The notes: generated by a model from the sequence alone, not told the origin. A stretch of 64,000 bases of DNA from JAITMY01 sp031553765 (GCA_031553765.1 JAVBKY010000001.1:310001-374000); one strand, 5' to 3'. Counted from the stretch's first letter, positions 1-9,266 are shown. Made by a program: numbers and translations.

Positions 1-2
1 CC

Positions 3-821
3 GATAGCGAAGTGGTATCGCTGGTGATAGACAGGTTATGCGCTAAAGGCGAGGAGGCTATTCCTATGCTTGAAGACGCATGGCGTGACACATTGGAGGA
101 AACGCAGTTGATACGTTTGGAGCATGTTATTTCTCAGATTCAGGAAAATTCCACGCTGCAAAAACTTAAAGAGTGGGCGAATAACGGCGCACCGGATTTG
201 CTTACCGGCGTGTACTACGCAAGTAAGCTGTTTCGTCCCAACATTGAGTTTGTCACCATTGAGAATCAAATTAAGGTACTAAGCCGCGAAATTTGGCTTG
301 AGCTCAACGAGCATCTCACCGCGCTGGAGCAAGTACGCCTTTTTAATCGGATAATTTTTGAAAACAATAAGTTTTCGGCGAAACGGCTAATTCAAAACGA
401 GTGGCAGCTGGTATTCAGCGACCTACTACAGGGTAAGGAAGGGAGTCAGGTTTCGTTAGGATTACTGTATGTTTGTATAGCTGAGCGCCTACAGCTGCCC
501 ATTAGCGGAATCAACTTATCCAACAGTGGCATGTTGGGCTATCAGGATATTTACGGAGATACACAAGGTGAGATGCTATTTTTCATTGACCCATACGACG
601 GGGGAATGTGTGGAAAGAAGCAGCTGATAGATATTGTAAAAAAATATTCCGGCACAGAAAAAATGCCCGACTACTACCTTGCACCGTGCAGCAAGCAAAC
701 GCTGGTCTATCGCTACGCCCACTTTTTGGGTGTGCTGTACCGCAACACCGACAAACCCGCGCAACAGAATAAAGCCAACCGCGCTGCTGAAATTTTAAGG
801 GAGGGGGTACCGCAGGATTAA
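3..821 (+). CDS. SirB1-like (Transglut_core2) protein, 5' partial
   Basis: The reading frame is open to the left edge (codons for D-S-E precede the first GTG at 12), so the true start is probably outside the window. The middle segment, about residues 145-190, has the layout of the SirB1/Transglut_core2 fold: a helix reading SLGLLYVCIAERLQLPISG, then a strand describing a page of state (MLFFIDPYDGG). The Cys that a true transglutaminase has at the start of that helix is not seen, as is common in SirB1 proteins, so enzymatic activity is doubtful. The C-terminal 60 residues (YRNTDKPAQQNKANRAAEI) look like the beginning of a helical repeat. Function in Bacteroidetes is not established. It faces the next gene tail to tail. 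Confidence 0.6.
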   Translation, partial: DSEVVSLVIDRLCAKGEEAIPMLEDAWRDTLEETQLIRLEHVISQIQENSTLQKLKEWANNGAPDLLTGVYYASKLFRPNIEFVTIENQIKVLSREIWLELNEHLTALEQVRLFNRIIFENNKFSAKRLIQNEWQLVFSDLLQGKEGSQVSLGLLYVCIAERLQLPISGINLSNSGMLGYQDIYGDTQGEMLFFIDPYDGGMCGKKQLIDIVKKYSGTEKMPDYYLAPCSKQTLVYRYAHFLGVLYRNTDKPAQQNKANRAAEILREGVPQD

Positions 822-887
822 TCGCAATGCGGGCTGTCACCCATTGCCTGTCAAAGGGGTGCGCAACGACGATAAATCCTCCCACAT

Positions 888-912
888 ACTTCGACACAGG
901 CTCAGTATGACA
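888..912. repeat. single-arm intergenic microrepeat word
   Basis: A short word (CTTCGACA, AGGCTCAG, TATGACA in succession) lies between two convergent genes. It resembles intergenic words I have seen in other bacterial genomes and belongs with the microrepeat loci listed elsewhere in this window. Only one arm is present here, and no hairpin with the flanks is obvious. Confidence 0.4.
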
Positions 913-921
913 ACGCCCTAT

Positions 922-1563
922 TTAAAACATTCTCATGCTGTGCGTATTCATCCGTGCTGAAAGTTCGTGCGCTTTTCCACCCGTACACCGATTAAGTAAA
1001 TCCCAAAAATGAGGGCCATGATTGCGATGCACCGTATGGCACAACTCGTGCAATATCACGTAATCCACTAAATCGTCGGGCAAGTCCATAAGATAAAGAC
1101 TGAAGTTGAGGTTATTCATTGATGAGCAGCTACCCCATCGTGAGCGAATATCTTTCACGGTGATTTTATTGTAGGTAAAACCAAAACGTTTTGCCAACAC
1201 TTCTACTCTATTCGGCAAAAATTGCTTGGCTTGAGCACGCAAACGAGCAATTTCCTCTTCAGTAAAAGTACGACGCTTACCTGCATCTGCCTGCATTTTC
1301 ACCTGCTCGTCCTTTATCCAATCTATTTTTTCAAGCACCAACTTATCGGCCTCGGCATAGCTGGCGTAGTAAGGCAAGGTGACGCTCACCGGCTGACCGG
1401 GGCGCAACGCAATACGAATACTGCGGCTACGCCTTACTTTGGTAAATACAATTTCGCCCACCTCCTTGTGCAGCAACGTGCGCTTACCACCGTCATATTT
1501 TTCCATTAAAAAATCGCCTGCGCTAAACAGACGATTTATAGCATTTGCAAATATATTAGCCAT
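922..1563 (-). CDS. YgjP-like (SprT-type) zinc metallopeptidase
   Basis: Predicted zinc-dependent metallopeptidase of the YgjP/DUF45 family. The zinc site is visible as HELCH at residues 172-176 followed by NHGPHFW near 181-187, the usual spacing for the third ligand. The family signature SRWGSC sits at 141-146, and an R-R-S-R-S-I-R-I strand near 44-51 is also typical. Length 213 residues is normal for the family. No signal peptide or membrane segment is seen, so it is probably cytoplasmic. The start at 1563 is chosen for length; a Met at residue 20 is a possible alternative. Substrates of the family are largely unknown. Confidence 0.85.
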   Translation of the reverse strand: MANIFANAINRLFSAGDFLMEKYDGGKRTLLHKEVGEIVFTKVRRSRSIRIALRPGQPVSVTLPYYASYAEADKLVLEKIDWIKDEQVKMQADAGKRRTFTEEEIARLRAQAKQFLPNRVEVLAKRFGFTYNKITVKDIRSRWGSCSSMNNLNFSLYLMDLPDDLVDYVILHELCHTVHRNHGPHFWDLLNRCTGGKAHELSARMNTHSMRMF

Positions 1564-1593
1564 GCGGCCAACTCCTTTTTCTATCTCGTTTTC

Positions 1594-2913
1594 TTAGTAT
1601 AAAACCCAAGCATCCCCATACTTTTTCTTATAGTTATCCTGCTCTCTCTTTGCAGTTTCTATACTGCTTGACTTGGCTATACTTACCACAAATTTATCGC
1701 CACACGCTTTCACCATTTCAGCGTTTAGCCCCAGGTTATTTAATTTTTGGCAAAGAGCAAAAGCATTATTCTGTATATTAAAAACACCGACTACCACATA
1801 GTATAAACCTTCCTGTTGCTCCAAAAACGCTGAAGTATGGGTAGAATCTGTAGCCACGGAGTCTAACTCCACAAAAGCAGGGGAATTAGTAATCACGTAC
1901 TCCTCCGTTACCACCTCCGTATAGCCGGGTGTATTACCCACAAAATTTGATATGGGCGCCCAAAACCACAGCAAAGCGGCAGCAAGTATCAACAATAGCA
2001 ACACAATCCAAAATAAAATACCCCAGCGCAAACTTTTTTTAGACTTTTCACCTTCCTCCTTCCTCTCTACAAGAACTTCTTCTCTCTCATCATCCACAAC
2101 ACGGAGTTCATTGTCAACACTTATGTTCACATCATCCACATTTGCCTCAAGTTCCTTAACCGCCTCATTCACCTCCTCCATCTTACGCCTCACATCCAAC
2201 GCCCGCCTTACCTCCGCTTGACGACGCTGCTGCGCCTCCAACTCCTCAGGCATAGCCGGCTCCTTTGCTTCAAGCGCCTTCTTTTCCTCCTGTGCTTGCT
2301 GCTCCCTGCGCTTCTCTACCTCCTCCATCCAACGCTGTAGCGAGTTGCTGGCCTCCTCTAAGTGTTTTGCTTTTTCATCCGCATTCACCTGAGCTGTCTC
2401 CTTATTTTCTTTGATAATACTCTCTGCTTTTTTCTTCACTATTTTCTTCTTGTTTACTTCGTGTTTAACAACTCCAGCAGCTGGCGTGCTTTCCTCCACA
2501 TCTAATTCCGGCATACCTGCCGTAGCATTGGCTGTGGTCAAATTTGATGCTATTTCATCTAATTTACGATTTGCCTCCTTTTCAGATTTTGCAAATAGAA
2601 ATTGCACTGAGCCACGCTCATCCTCGTAAAATGCACCTAAATCGGTAACATAGTAAAATTGGTGTACTGCAATGGTTTGCTTAATACTTTGTACATACCG
2701 ACGCACCTCCAGCGAGGCCTCTTTCTCTGTTATATGCTCTTTTTCAACCAAATAATTCTCCACCAACCCATCATTAAAGCGGAGAAAAGGACTAAAGGTT
2801 ACTGAACTTTCCAACGAATTTGCAGCCTTATCTTTTTTCAGAAAAGCTCCCAAATCAGGAATAATAACCCTGTGGTTACTCTGCACAAGCTCTCTTAAAT
2901 AGATATTAATCAT
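1594..2913 (-). CDS. HU-CCDC81-type and SPOR domain envelope protein
   Basis: A single-pass membrane protein of 439 residues. The first ~110 residues (IIPDLGAFL..., then FYYVTDLGAFYEDE) form the paired HU-like fold called HU-CCDC81 in Bacteroidetes. Residues ~140-290 are a charged, coiled-coil-prone linker rich in Lys, Glu and Gln. A membrane segment (GILFWIVLLLLILAAALLW) lies near 300-320. The last ~75 residues are a SPOR domain (YYVVVGVFNIQNNAFALCQ), which in other proteins binds denuded peptidoglycan at division sites. The topology puts the HU-like part in the cytoplasm and SPOR in the periplasm, so a link between nucleoid or cytoskeleton and septal wall is a reasonable inference. It stands alone, divergent from the next gene. 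Confidence 0.8.
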   Translation of the reverse strand: MINIYLRELVQSNHRVIIPDLGAFLKKDKAANSLESSVTFSPFLRFNDGLVENYLVEKEHITEKEASLEVRRYVQSIKQTIAVHQFYYVTDLGAFYEDERGSVQFLFAKSEKEANRKLDEIASNLTTANATAGMPELDVEESTPAAGVVKHEVNKKKIVKKKAESIIKENKETAQVNADEKAKHLEEASNSLQRWMEEVEKRREQQAQEEKKALEAKEPAMPEELEAQQRRQAEVRRALDVRRKMEEVNEAVKELEANVDDVNISVDNELRVVDDEREEVLVERKEEGEKSKKSLRWGILFWIVLLLLILAAALLWFWAPISNFVGNTPGYTEVVTEEYVITNSPAFVELDSVATDSTHTSAFLEQQEGLYYVVVGVFNIQNNAFALCQKLNNLGLNAEMVKACGDKFVVSIAKSSSIETAKREQDNYKKKYGDAWVLY

Positions 2914-3050
2914 ACGCTTAACAATTTACAACCGTGCTCTTACAAACTATCAAAGGTAAAAAAAACGAGCAATTATCACAAATAGGGATGGATAAATAAC
3001 TAAAATCCGTTAAAGCAGCATTCTTTTTTGGGATGAATATTTTTATATTG

Positions 3051-3118
3051 ATTACTTTAGTAATTGATTTCTTCAACCCCTGTGGGATTACATGATTATT
3101 ACCCCACAGTGTTTTTAT
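3051..3118 (+). promoter_or_regulatory. operator-like palindrome and U-run hairpin upstream of binding lipoprotein
   Basis: In the 241-base divergent gap there are two signals on the plus strand. ATTACT-tt-AGTAAT at 3051-3064 is a perfect 6-bp-arm palindrome. CTGTGGG (3080-3086) pairs with CCCACAG (3103-3109) and is followed by GTTTTTATTTTTTC, the layout of an intrinsic terminator, 37 bases before the ATG at 3155. A terminator hairpin inside a leader of an uptake gene suggests attenuation or a riboswitch-type control, but no known riboswitch core was recognised. The 16-base loop is long, so confidence is modest. Confidence 0.4.
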
Positions 3119-3154
3119 TTTTTCATAACTATACAGCCTAAAATTATTTTTTCT

Positions 3155-4246
3155 ATGCGCCTCCTCAAAAGAACGCTTCTCCTTTTCACTCTTTCCATCA
3201 TTTTTTTTTCCTGTAAAAATAACACTGCAAGGCAAGCCACGCAAGGCAACTTCTACACGCCAAAGTATGCCAACGGATTTTGCATTGACACCATTAACGG
3301 AGAAAAAACACTCCACGTATTCAACCCTTTTCAGCACTCGCAGGAGCTCACTTACAATTACACCATTGATAGCACCGTTAGGCGCGTAGCATGCATGTCA
3401 ACTACCCATGTGGCAATGCTTAATTTCATTGGCCAGCGGGAGAGCATTGTGGGAGTGGCCGGAGCAAACCTGGTGTATGATTCGCTGCTGCAAGCCAAGT
3501 ATGCCGCAAAACAGCTGCCCGATATGGGCTACGATACGCAGCTCAACGTAGAACTCCTACTATCGCTACACCCCGATATAATTTTTGCCTATGGCATATC
3601 GGGCGAATTTACAAGCATAGCCAATAAGTTGCAAGAGTTGGGATTGCGCGTGGTATACATTGGCGAGTACACCGAGGAGCACCCGCTGGGCAAAGCTGAA
3701 TGGGTAGTTGCCATGGCCACGTTTTTCAATTGTGAGGCGTTGGCTATTGAAAAATTCGAACAAGTGGGTGCAGAGTATGAAGAGATGAGGGTGCTAGCAA
3801 GTACTGCAGCAAATACAACCAAAACGCTGCTTAACGCTCCGTGGGGCGATGCCTGGTTTGTACCCGGCAAACGAGGTAACATGGCTACCCTGTTGCATGA
3901 TGCGAATGCCGAAAGCGTAATTACCCTGCACAACCAACGCGACAGCTACCCCATAAGCATTGAGCGTGCCTACAGCGAAGCACAGCACGCCACCGTTTGG
4001 CTCAACCCGGGACAGGCAAGCAGCCTGAATGAGCTAAGCAACATGCATAAGCTCATCGAAAATATTCCGCCCTACCAGCGTAGAGAGGTCTATAATAACA
4101 ATGCTCGCATGTGTGCAGCAGGCGGTAGCGATTTCTTTGAATCGGGAACAGTAAATCCGCAGGTAATTTTAAAGGATTTGATAAAAATTCTGCATCCGAA
4201 ATTACTACCGTATCATGAACTATTCTACTACCAAAAGTTGAATTGA
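3155..4246 (+). CDS. periplasmic binding lipoprotein, iron/cobalamin ABC import (BtuF/FepB-like)
   Basis: Substrate-binding protein of the TroA/BtuF superfamily that should capture a metal chelate or corrinoid in the periplasm. The start at 3155 gives a lipoprotein signal (MRLLKRTLLL then IIFFSCKNN with the lipobox Cys at about residue 22). Two lobes are recognisable: RRVACMSTTHVAMLNFIG... in the first and DIIFAYGIS...LGLRVVYIGEY, typical of the family, in the second. At 363 residues the length is normal. The permease and ATPase that would use it are probably those at 8487-10294, about 4 kb away with other genes between, an unusual separation. Whether the substrate is iron chelate, haem or cobalamin cannot be told. 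Confidence 0.8.
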   Translation: MRLLKRTLLLFTLSIIFFSCKNNTARQATQGNFYTPKYANGFCIDTINGEKTLHVFNPFQHSQELTYNYTIDSTVRRVACMSTTHVAMLNFIGQRESIVGVAGANLVYDSLLQAKYAAKQLPDMGYDTQLNVELLLSLHPDIIFAYGISGEFTSIANKLQELGLRVVYIGEYTEEHPLGKAEWVVAMATFFNCEALAIEKFEQVGAEYEEMRVLASTAANTTKTLLNAPWGDAWFVPGKRGNMATLLHDANAESVITLHNQRDSYPISIERAYSEAQHATVWLNPGQASSLNELSNMHKLIENIPPYQRREVYNNNARMCAAGGSDFFESGTVNPQVILKDLIKILHPKLLPYHELFYYQKLN

Positions 4247-4273
4247 CTTTTAGCATTGAAATGCTTATATTTG
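4242..4273 (+). promoter_or_regulatory. Bacteroidetes-type promoter for porQ-cmk
   Basis: A -33-like TTG (4243-4245) lies 20 bases before TATATTTG (4266-4273), which matches the Bacteroidetes -7 consensus TAnnTTTG. The porQ ATG follows at 4295. Confidence 0.55.
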
Positions 4274-4294
4274 TAAGTTTTACTGTGTAGGTCA

Positions 4295-5314
4295 ATGCTA
4301 AAAAGAACAGCCGCCATACTTCTATTTTTTCTATCCTCAGCTTCGCTATACGCGCAGCTGGGTGGCGAAACTACCTACAATTTTCTAAAGATAAACCCCT
4401 CTCCAAAATCTGCCGCGCTGGGTAATGTAGGCATAGCACCGCTACACAGCGATGTAACTATGGTAGCGCAAAACCCTGCCCTGCTCGACAGCAGCATGCA
4501 TCGCAACTTTAGCCTTACCTACCTCAACTACTTTGCAGGCATTTCGCACAGCAGCCTTAGCGGGGCTTGGCACCTTGACCATGTGGGAACGATCGGCCTA
4601 AACATTGTAAGCCTTAACTACGGCAATTTTGATAGCACCGATGAAAATGGGGAATATTTTGGCACATTTAACGCCAATGAATTCGCCATAGGCATGCTAT
4701 ACTCACGCGAAATATGGCACAACGTAAGTTTAGGCGCAGAACTCAACACTATCATTTCGCAGCTGGAGCGGTACAACTCGGTAGGCATGGCCGTTAACTT
4801 AGGCGCCCGCTACTACTCTGACAGTAAACTCTTCAACGCCACACTTACATTCAAAAATATAGGTTTTCAGCTAAAGCCTTATACTGACGGCAACCGCGAA
4901 AAACTACCCTTTGAGATTCAGCTAGCAGTGGCACAGAAATTTGAAAAAGCACCTTTTGGAATAACTCTTTCGCTAAACGATTTACAGTCGTTTAACGTGT
5001 ATAATGATACCGAAGAAAAATCATCGCTGATAGACGGGAGAACAACACAAGAAAGTACAATATCGAAAATAGGGAATGAACTTATGAGCCACGTGGCTAT
5101 TGGAGTGCAGGTTATTCCGTCAAAATATTTTTTCATCATGGGGGGATATAACTTCAGACGGCGCAACGACCTGAAAGTGGGCGATACCAGCGGCATGACA
5201 GGCTTCTCATTCGGTTTTGGTTTGCGTCTCAAATACTTTGAATTGAACTACGCGCGCGCCACCTATCATGTAGGGCAAGGCAGCAACCACATAGCACTGA
5301 TTGTAAAATTATAG
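4295..5314 (+). CDS. porQ: type IX secretion system protein PorQ
   Basis: Outer-membrane beta-barrel protein of the PorV/PorQ family, needed in Porphyromonas and relatives for the type IX secretion system that exports and anchors CTD-bearing cargo. It has a signal peptide (residues 1-20 ending SASLYA-Q) and the family opening LGGETTYNFLKINPSPKSAALG with repeated barrel strands to the C-terminal VKL. At 339 residues it is the usual length. It lies directly before cmk with one base between, an arrangement common in Bacteroidetes. A T9SS cargo protein is present in this same window (61176-62963). Confidence 0.9.
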   Translation: MLKRTAAILLFFLSSASLYAQLGGETTYNFLKINPSPKSAALGNVGIAPLHSDVTMVAQNPALLDSSMHRNFSLTYLNYFAGISHSSLSGAWHLDHVGTIGLNIVSLNYGNFDSTDENGEYFGTFNANEFAIGMLYSREIWHNVSLGAELNTIISQLERYNSVGMAVNLGARYYSDSKLFNATLTFKNIGFQLKPYTDGNREKLPFEIQLAVAQKFEKAPFGITLSLNDLQSFNVYNDTEEKSSLIDGRTTQESTISKIGNELMSHVAIGVQVIPSKYFFIMGGYNFRRRNDLKVGDTSGMTGFSFGFGLRLKYFELNYARATYHVGQGSNHIALIVKL

Positions 5315-5315
5315 C

Positions 5316-6005
5316 ATGAAGGATATCATTATTGCCATTGACGGCTACTCGTCGTGCGGAAAAAGCACATTTGCCAAAGCCATTGCAAAGCTACTTGGCT
5401 ACACGTTTATTGATAGCGGTGCCATGTACCGCTGCGTTACGCTATACGCCGTACGCAACGGCATGATAAACGCTGATGGCTCCGTAAAAAAAGAGCAGCT
5501 GATAGCCGCGCTACCGCTTATCAATATCAGGTTGTTGTATAATACAAAGATTGAAAAAAACGACGTTTTTTTGAACGAAGAAAACGTGGAGGACGAAATT
5601 CGCCTTGCACGCGTATCGGATAACGTAAGCCGCGTAGCCGAAATTGGCGAAGTACGCGAGCGCATGGTGGCGCTACAACAGGAAATGGGTAAAAACAAAG
5701 CCATCATAATGGATGGACGCGATATAGGTACAGTAGTTTTCCCTAATGCCGAACTCAAAATTTTCATGACCGCTTCACCCGAAGTACGTGCCGAACGACG
5801 CTACCAGGAGCTGCTTGGAAAAGGCGTGCAAACTACGCTTATGGATGTGGAGAGGAATATACGCCAACGCGACCACATTGATGAAAACCGCGATGTGAGT
5901 CCACTACGTCGTGCCAACAACGCTGTACTGCTTGACAACAGCCATATGACGGTGGAGGAGCAAATGAAATGGGTAATGGATTTGATAGCCGAAAGACGGA
6001 AGTAA
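5316..6005 (+). CDS. cmk: (d)CMP kinase
   Basis: Cytidylate kinase, transferring phosphate from ATP to CMP or dCMP in pyrimidine nucleotide supply. The P-loop GYSSCGKST is at residues 10-18, the CMP-binding segment FIDSGAMYR follows at about 32-40, IIMDGRDIGTVVFPNAELK lies near 130-150, and the LID region RQRDHIDENRDVSPL is near 185-200. Length 229 residues is normal. It is cotranscribed with porQ. Confidence 0.97.
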   Translation: MKDIIIAIDGYSSCGKSTFAKAIAKLLGYTFIDSGAMYRCVTLYAVRNGMINADGSVKKEQLIAALPLINIRLLYNTKIEKNDVFLNEENVEDEIRLARVSDNVSRVAEIGEVRERMVALQQEMGKNKAIIMDGRDIGTVVFPNAELKIFMTASPEVRAERRYQELLGKGVQTTLMDVERNIRQRDHIDENRDVSPLRRANNAVLLDNSHMTVEEQMKWVMDLIAERRK

Positions 6006-6007
6006 AC

Positions 6008-6529
6008 CTAAAACTTCACGTTGAAACGGTTAATATAGCTATCGAAAAAGGCAGGACTAATGTGGCTTAAGTTGGCCAGCGTGTAGTTATCCACGCGACC
6101 GCTCATTGCAATACTGTAAAATACGCTATTGGGTTCCTGCAGCAACAGCACTAAGTTAGTGACATGCTCTCCCTCGGCAGGATGAATATACACCCACATG
6201 CGATGATTTCCCTGAGTCAAATCCATTTCCTGCACGTAAGCCGCATTCAGCGCGCGCTTCGCAATACCATCCAGCACATCACGGCTGGGCAGGCTAAAAA
6301 TATTCACCTCGTGTACGCTATGTAAAAATTCCTTTAACGCTGCCTCATCTGAATCTTTTTCATCCAAAAAGGGCGTTAACATTGAAGGGTTAAGCGATAT
6401 TTTACGCACACCTACCCCCAATGAAACTAACTCTTTTTGCATATCAAAGGTATTTTTTGGAGTATGCTTACAAGCAACCCCCACACCTAAAAATGCGGTA
6501 CAAATGAGTATAGAGAAAAAATGTTGCAA
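6008..6529 (-). CDS. putative lipoprotein, DUF4252-like
   Basis: A 173-residue exported protein. The N-terminus (MQHFFSILICTAFLGVGVAC) is a lipoprotein signal with the Cys at residue 20. The body has a middle LVLLLQEPNSVFYSIAMSGRVDNYTLANLS segment that resembles the DUF4252 fold of Bacteroidetes lipoproteins, where a similar strand describes the second half. Function is unknown for the family. It converges on cmk with two bases between the stop codons. Confidence 0.5.
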   Translation of the reverse strand: MQHFFSILICTAFLGVGVACKHTPKNTFDMQKELVSLGVGVRKISLNPSMLTPFLDEKDSDEAALKEFLHSVHEVNIFSLPSRDVLDGIAKRALNAAYVQEMDLTQGNHRMWVYIHPAEGEHVTNLVLLLQEPNSVFYSIAMSGRVDNYTLANLSHISPAFFDSYINRFNVKF

Positions 6530-6651
6530 AACTGATAAGTAATTAAAACAAATTTAGTATCATTCGACACATTTCCCTTTCATTTTCATACCCCTTATGT
6601 TACTTTCTGCTAAAGGGCAGAGAAAAATCAGAGAAATTTTCTAAAGAAAGA

Positions 6652-7056
6652 TTACAGGTAGGCAAGAATAGCATTTACCATAGCTTGTGGCGCACGCTGC
6701 GGGCGACGGGTAATAGCATCAACAAATACGAGGGTTACCTCAGCCCTATTAACAACTTTTTCCTCAGCGTTGATTACCTCATAGTGGAATACAATACGAA
6801 CTGTAGGTACCTCTTTTATTGTGATACGTACAGTGAGTAAATCATCATAGTAGGCAGGGTTGAGATACTTAATATGCATATCCACCACGGGCATCATAGT
6901 ACCTTGACGTTCCAATTCGGCGTAGGAAAGACCCACGCTACGCAGCATTTCTGTACGCGCTTCCTCGAAGTAAAGCGGGTAATTGCCGTGATACACCACG
7001 CCCATGGCATCGGTTTCGCCATAGCGTACTCGTATTTTATGGTCGTAAGTAAACAT
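6652..7056 (-). CDS. acyl-CoA thioesterase, YbgC/FadM hot-dog family
   Basis: A 134-residue single hot-dog domain. The signature VRYGETDAMGVVYHGNYPLYFEEAR at residues 10-34 contains the catalytic Asp (D16) and the Gly-His-x-x-Tyr-x-x-Tyr/Phe helix. It should hydrolyse acyl-CoA or acyl-ACP thioesters in the cytoplasm; the chain length preferred cannot be read. Its first 20 bases overlap the end of the serine hydrolase gene upstream, so the two are probably translationally coupled. Confidence 0.9.
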   Translation of the reverse strand: MFTYDHKIRVRYGETDAMGVVYHGNYPLYFEEARTEMLRSVGLSYAELERQGTMMPVVDMHIKYLNPAYYDDLLTVRITIKEVPTVRIVFHYEVINAEEKVVNRAEVTLVFVDAITRRPQRAPQAMVNAILAYL

Positions 7057-8458
7057 GCTCTGCGTTTATAGAGTTAATAGGTGTAGGAGCCATTATTTTT
7101 TCATTCGAGAACAAATCATATGTAAAACCTTCCCACTTAGGTGATTCCTTAGCAATGGCACCACTTATAAGTGCATCTATTTTTAGAGAGAAGATAGCGC
7201 CTTTCCACGAGCTGGTGTTGGTTACAAAAGCCCACGTATAACCCGCTGTATCGCGCACCAATGCAGCAGAAGTTCCGGCCAACGTACCCGTGCGCAACCA
7301 GTGGCGAGCGTTTGTCAAGCGCCAACCCAACGGGTCAAATCCCGAATCGTTACGTACCATCTTATCAATAGAGGTGGACTTGAGCACATCCGGCACCGCA
7401 GGATCCTCGTCAATACAAAGCGCAAACCGTATCAGCTCCACAGGTGAGGCAACCCAGCCTCCGGCAGCTCCTAAGGTGTGGATATCATGCCCCCCATTAC
7501 ACTTATATACCAAGGCATTGGGATTATCAAATGCCATTACGGGTTGAGCATCCCACACATCATAATAGCTTACTTCGTCACGGTACAAATCCTTGGGGTA
7601 GCTATTACCTACACACATGTTGGTAATCCCCATGGGAACCAGCAGTGCTGTATGCACATAATCCTCATAGGCCATACCCGCAACCTTTTCAATCACACGT
7701 CCCAATATTACGTAACCCAAGTTGGAGTACGAGCTATGGTCACCCACATTGAAGTGCAATGGTTTACTGAGCACAAAGCCAATAATATCGTCAACACAAA
7801 TAGGCATAGGCACCCTGCGATTATTGGCAATCTCCTTGCTCATAAACACGGGGTCGCCCCAGCGCGTTGACCAACCCGCCGAATGCTCCAACAGGTTTTT
7901 CACCGTAATTTGCAAGGTACGCCTATCGCGAATTTCACAGAACATAGTATCGTTCAAAATACCCGTAGGGCCAAACACCTTAGAATCTAAGTTAAGCCTT
8001 CCCTCCTCCACCAACTTCATGATGGCAGAGGCTGTAACCAACTTAGAAACACTGGCTACACGAAAAATGTTATAGGGTTGCACCTCTTTCTTTTGCGCTA
8101 CATCGGCATAGCCAAAGCCTTTTGCGTAAATAAGCCTGCCATTCTTAGCAATAGCCAGCGATGCTCCATTAATTTGCCACTGTCTTAAAAATTTATCAAC
8201 TACTCTATCCAACTCGGAAAATTCCGGACGGTCGGACATATCGTTGGTGAGACGTGGCACGGGTGCCAATGGAAATGGTGAATGTGGGCGTGGTTGATCG
8301 GCTACAGCATCGGCTTTATGCGACAATAGCAACATAAATGCAGTAAATGTCACAAGCAGCGAAAGAGATATGAGGAGTATATGCCTAAACTTCTTCAAAA
8401 GAAAATACGGTCTACGTGGGTCATCACACTTTGACAGGTCCAAGGTGACAACGCTCAA
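7037..8458 (-). CDS. beta-lactamase family serine hydrolase
   Basis: A membrane-anchored penicillin-binding-protein-like hydrolase of 473 residues. A transmembrane anchor (ILLISLSLLVTFTAFMLLL) spans about 27-45, leaving the domain outside the cytoplasm. The class C/serine hydrolase motif S-V-S-K is at 136-139, and the Tyr-Ser-Asn triad motif is in SSYSNLGYVILG near 245. A TAGYTWAFVTNTSS strand stands near the C-terminus. Members act as D,D-peptidases, esterases or have unknown substrates. It is the first gene of a short operon with the thioesterase. Confidence 0.85.
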   Translation of the reverse strand: MSVVTLDLSKCDDPRRPYFLLKKFRHILLISLSLLVTFTAFMLLLSHKADAVADQPRPHSPFPLAPVPRLTNDMSDRPEFSELDRVVDKFLRQWQINGASLAIAKNGRLIYAKGFGYADVAQKKEVQPYNIFRVASVSKLVTASAIMKLVEEGRLNLDSKVFGPTGILNDTMFCEIRDRRTLQITVKNLLEHSAGWSTRWGDPVFMSKEIANNRRVPMPICVDDIIGFVLSKPLHFNVGDHSSYSNLGYVILGRVIEKVAGMAYEDYVHTALLVPMGITNMCVGNSYPKDLYRDEVSYYDVWDAQPVMAFDNPNALVYKCNGGHDIHTLGAAGGWVASPVELIRFALCIDEDPAVPDVLKSTSIDKMVRNDSGFDPLGWRLTNARHWLRTGTLAGTSAALVRDTAGYTWAFVTNTSSWKGAIFSLKIDALISGAIAKESPKWEGFTYDLFSNEKIMAPTPINSINAEHVYLRP

Positions 8459-8486
8459 AATATTTTAGCGTACAAAAATATAAAAT

Positions 8487-9266
8487 TTACGCTTTTAAAT
8501 GCACGTCACCCGTGGCATGATCCACAGTAAGCAACGTATTTTTCAATAATTTATCAAATACATTATCCGCCATTAGCTGTTGCGGTGCACCCTGATACAG
8601 CTCACCATCACACATAGCCCACATACGGTCAGATATTTTAAGCGCAATGCTTAAATCATGCGTTGAGAACAAAACTGTTTTATTTTGCTCACGCGCCAAC
8701 TTCTTCAAAAGTAAAACAACTTCGTAGCGATTGGGTAAATCCAAAAATGCCGTAGGTTCATCTAATACTATAATAGGCGTACCCTGCGCTAACGCCCGTG
8801 CTATCATAGCGCGCTGACGTTCACCATCGCTCAGGCGGTTTGTATTGCGCCAAGCATAGCTGCCCATGCCTACCATTTCAAGCGACTGCATCACTACATC
8901 CTTATCATTTTGCGAAAGCGTACCAAACCAGCCTGTGTAGGGATAGCGCCCCAGGGACACCAAATCAAACACCTTAAGGTTACCCACCTTTACGTTATCG
9001 GTAGAAACGTAGCTCACCAGCGTGGAAAGCTTACGCAAATCGTACTCTGCAATATTTTTTCCAAATATGTGTATTTCACCCGACAACGCGGGTTGGAAGC
9101 CTATGAGCGTGCGCAGCAGCGTACTCTTGCCCTGACCGTTACGCCCTATAAGCGACACCAACTCACCCACTCCCGCCTCTGCCGACACAGGAGGAAACAC
9201 CTCACGTGTTTTTCCCTGCGTGGTGTAACCAATGCTTAAGTTATGTAACGAAATAGCGGAGTTCAT
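8487..9266 (-). CDS. ABC importer ATPase, iron/cobalamin type
   Basis: ATP-binding subunit of a type II ABC importer (FecE/BtuD-like). Walker A GRNGQGKST lies at about residues 42-50, the signature LSDGERQRAMIARALA near 143-158, and Walker B IIVLDEPTAFLD near 163-174. The switch His is in STHDLS. Length 259 residues is usual. Its start codon overlaps the stop of the permease gene by one base, so the pair is one operon. Confidence 0.93.
   Translation of the reverse strand: MNSAISLHNLSIGYTTQGKTREVFPPVSAEAGVGELVSLIGRNGQGKSTLLRTLIGFQPALSGEIHIFGKNIAEYDLRKLSTLVSYVSTDNVKVGNLKVFDLVSLGRYPYTGWFGTLSQNDKDVVMQSLEMVGMGSYAWRNTNRLSDGERQRAMIARALAQGTPIIVLDEPTAFLDLPNRYEVVLLLKKLAREQNKTVLFSTHDLSIALKISDRMWAMCDGELYQGAPQQLMADNVFDKLLKNTLLTVDHATGDVHLKA

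Noticed and set aside
2918..3337. 139-residue minus-strand ORF upstream of the HU/SPOR gene
   Set aside because: It runs antisense through the start of the binding-lipoprotein gene, has an unnatural composition with no domain, and covers a regulatory gap.
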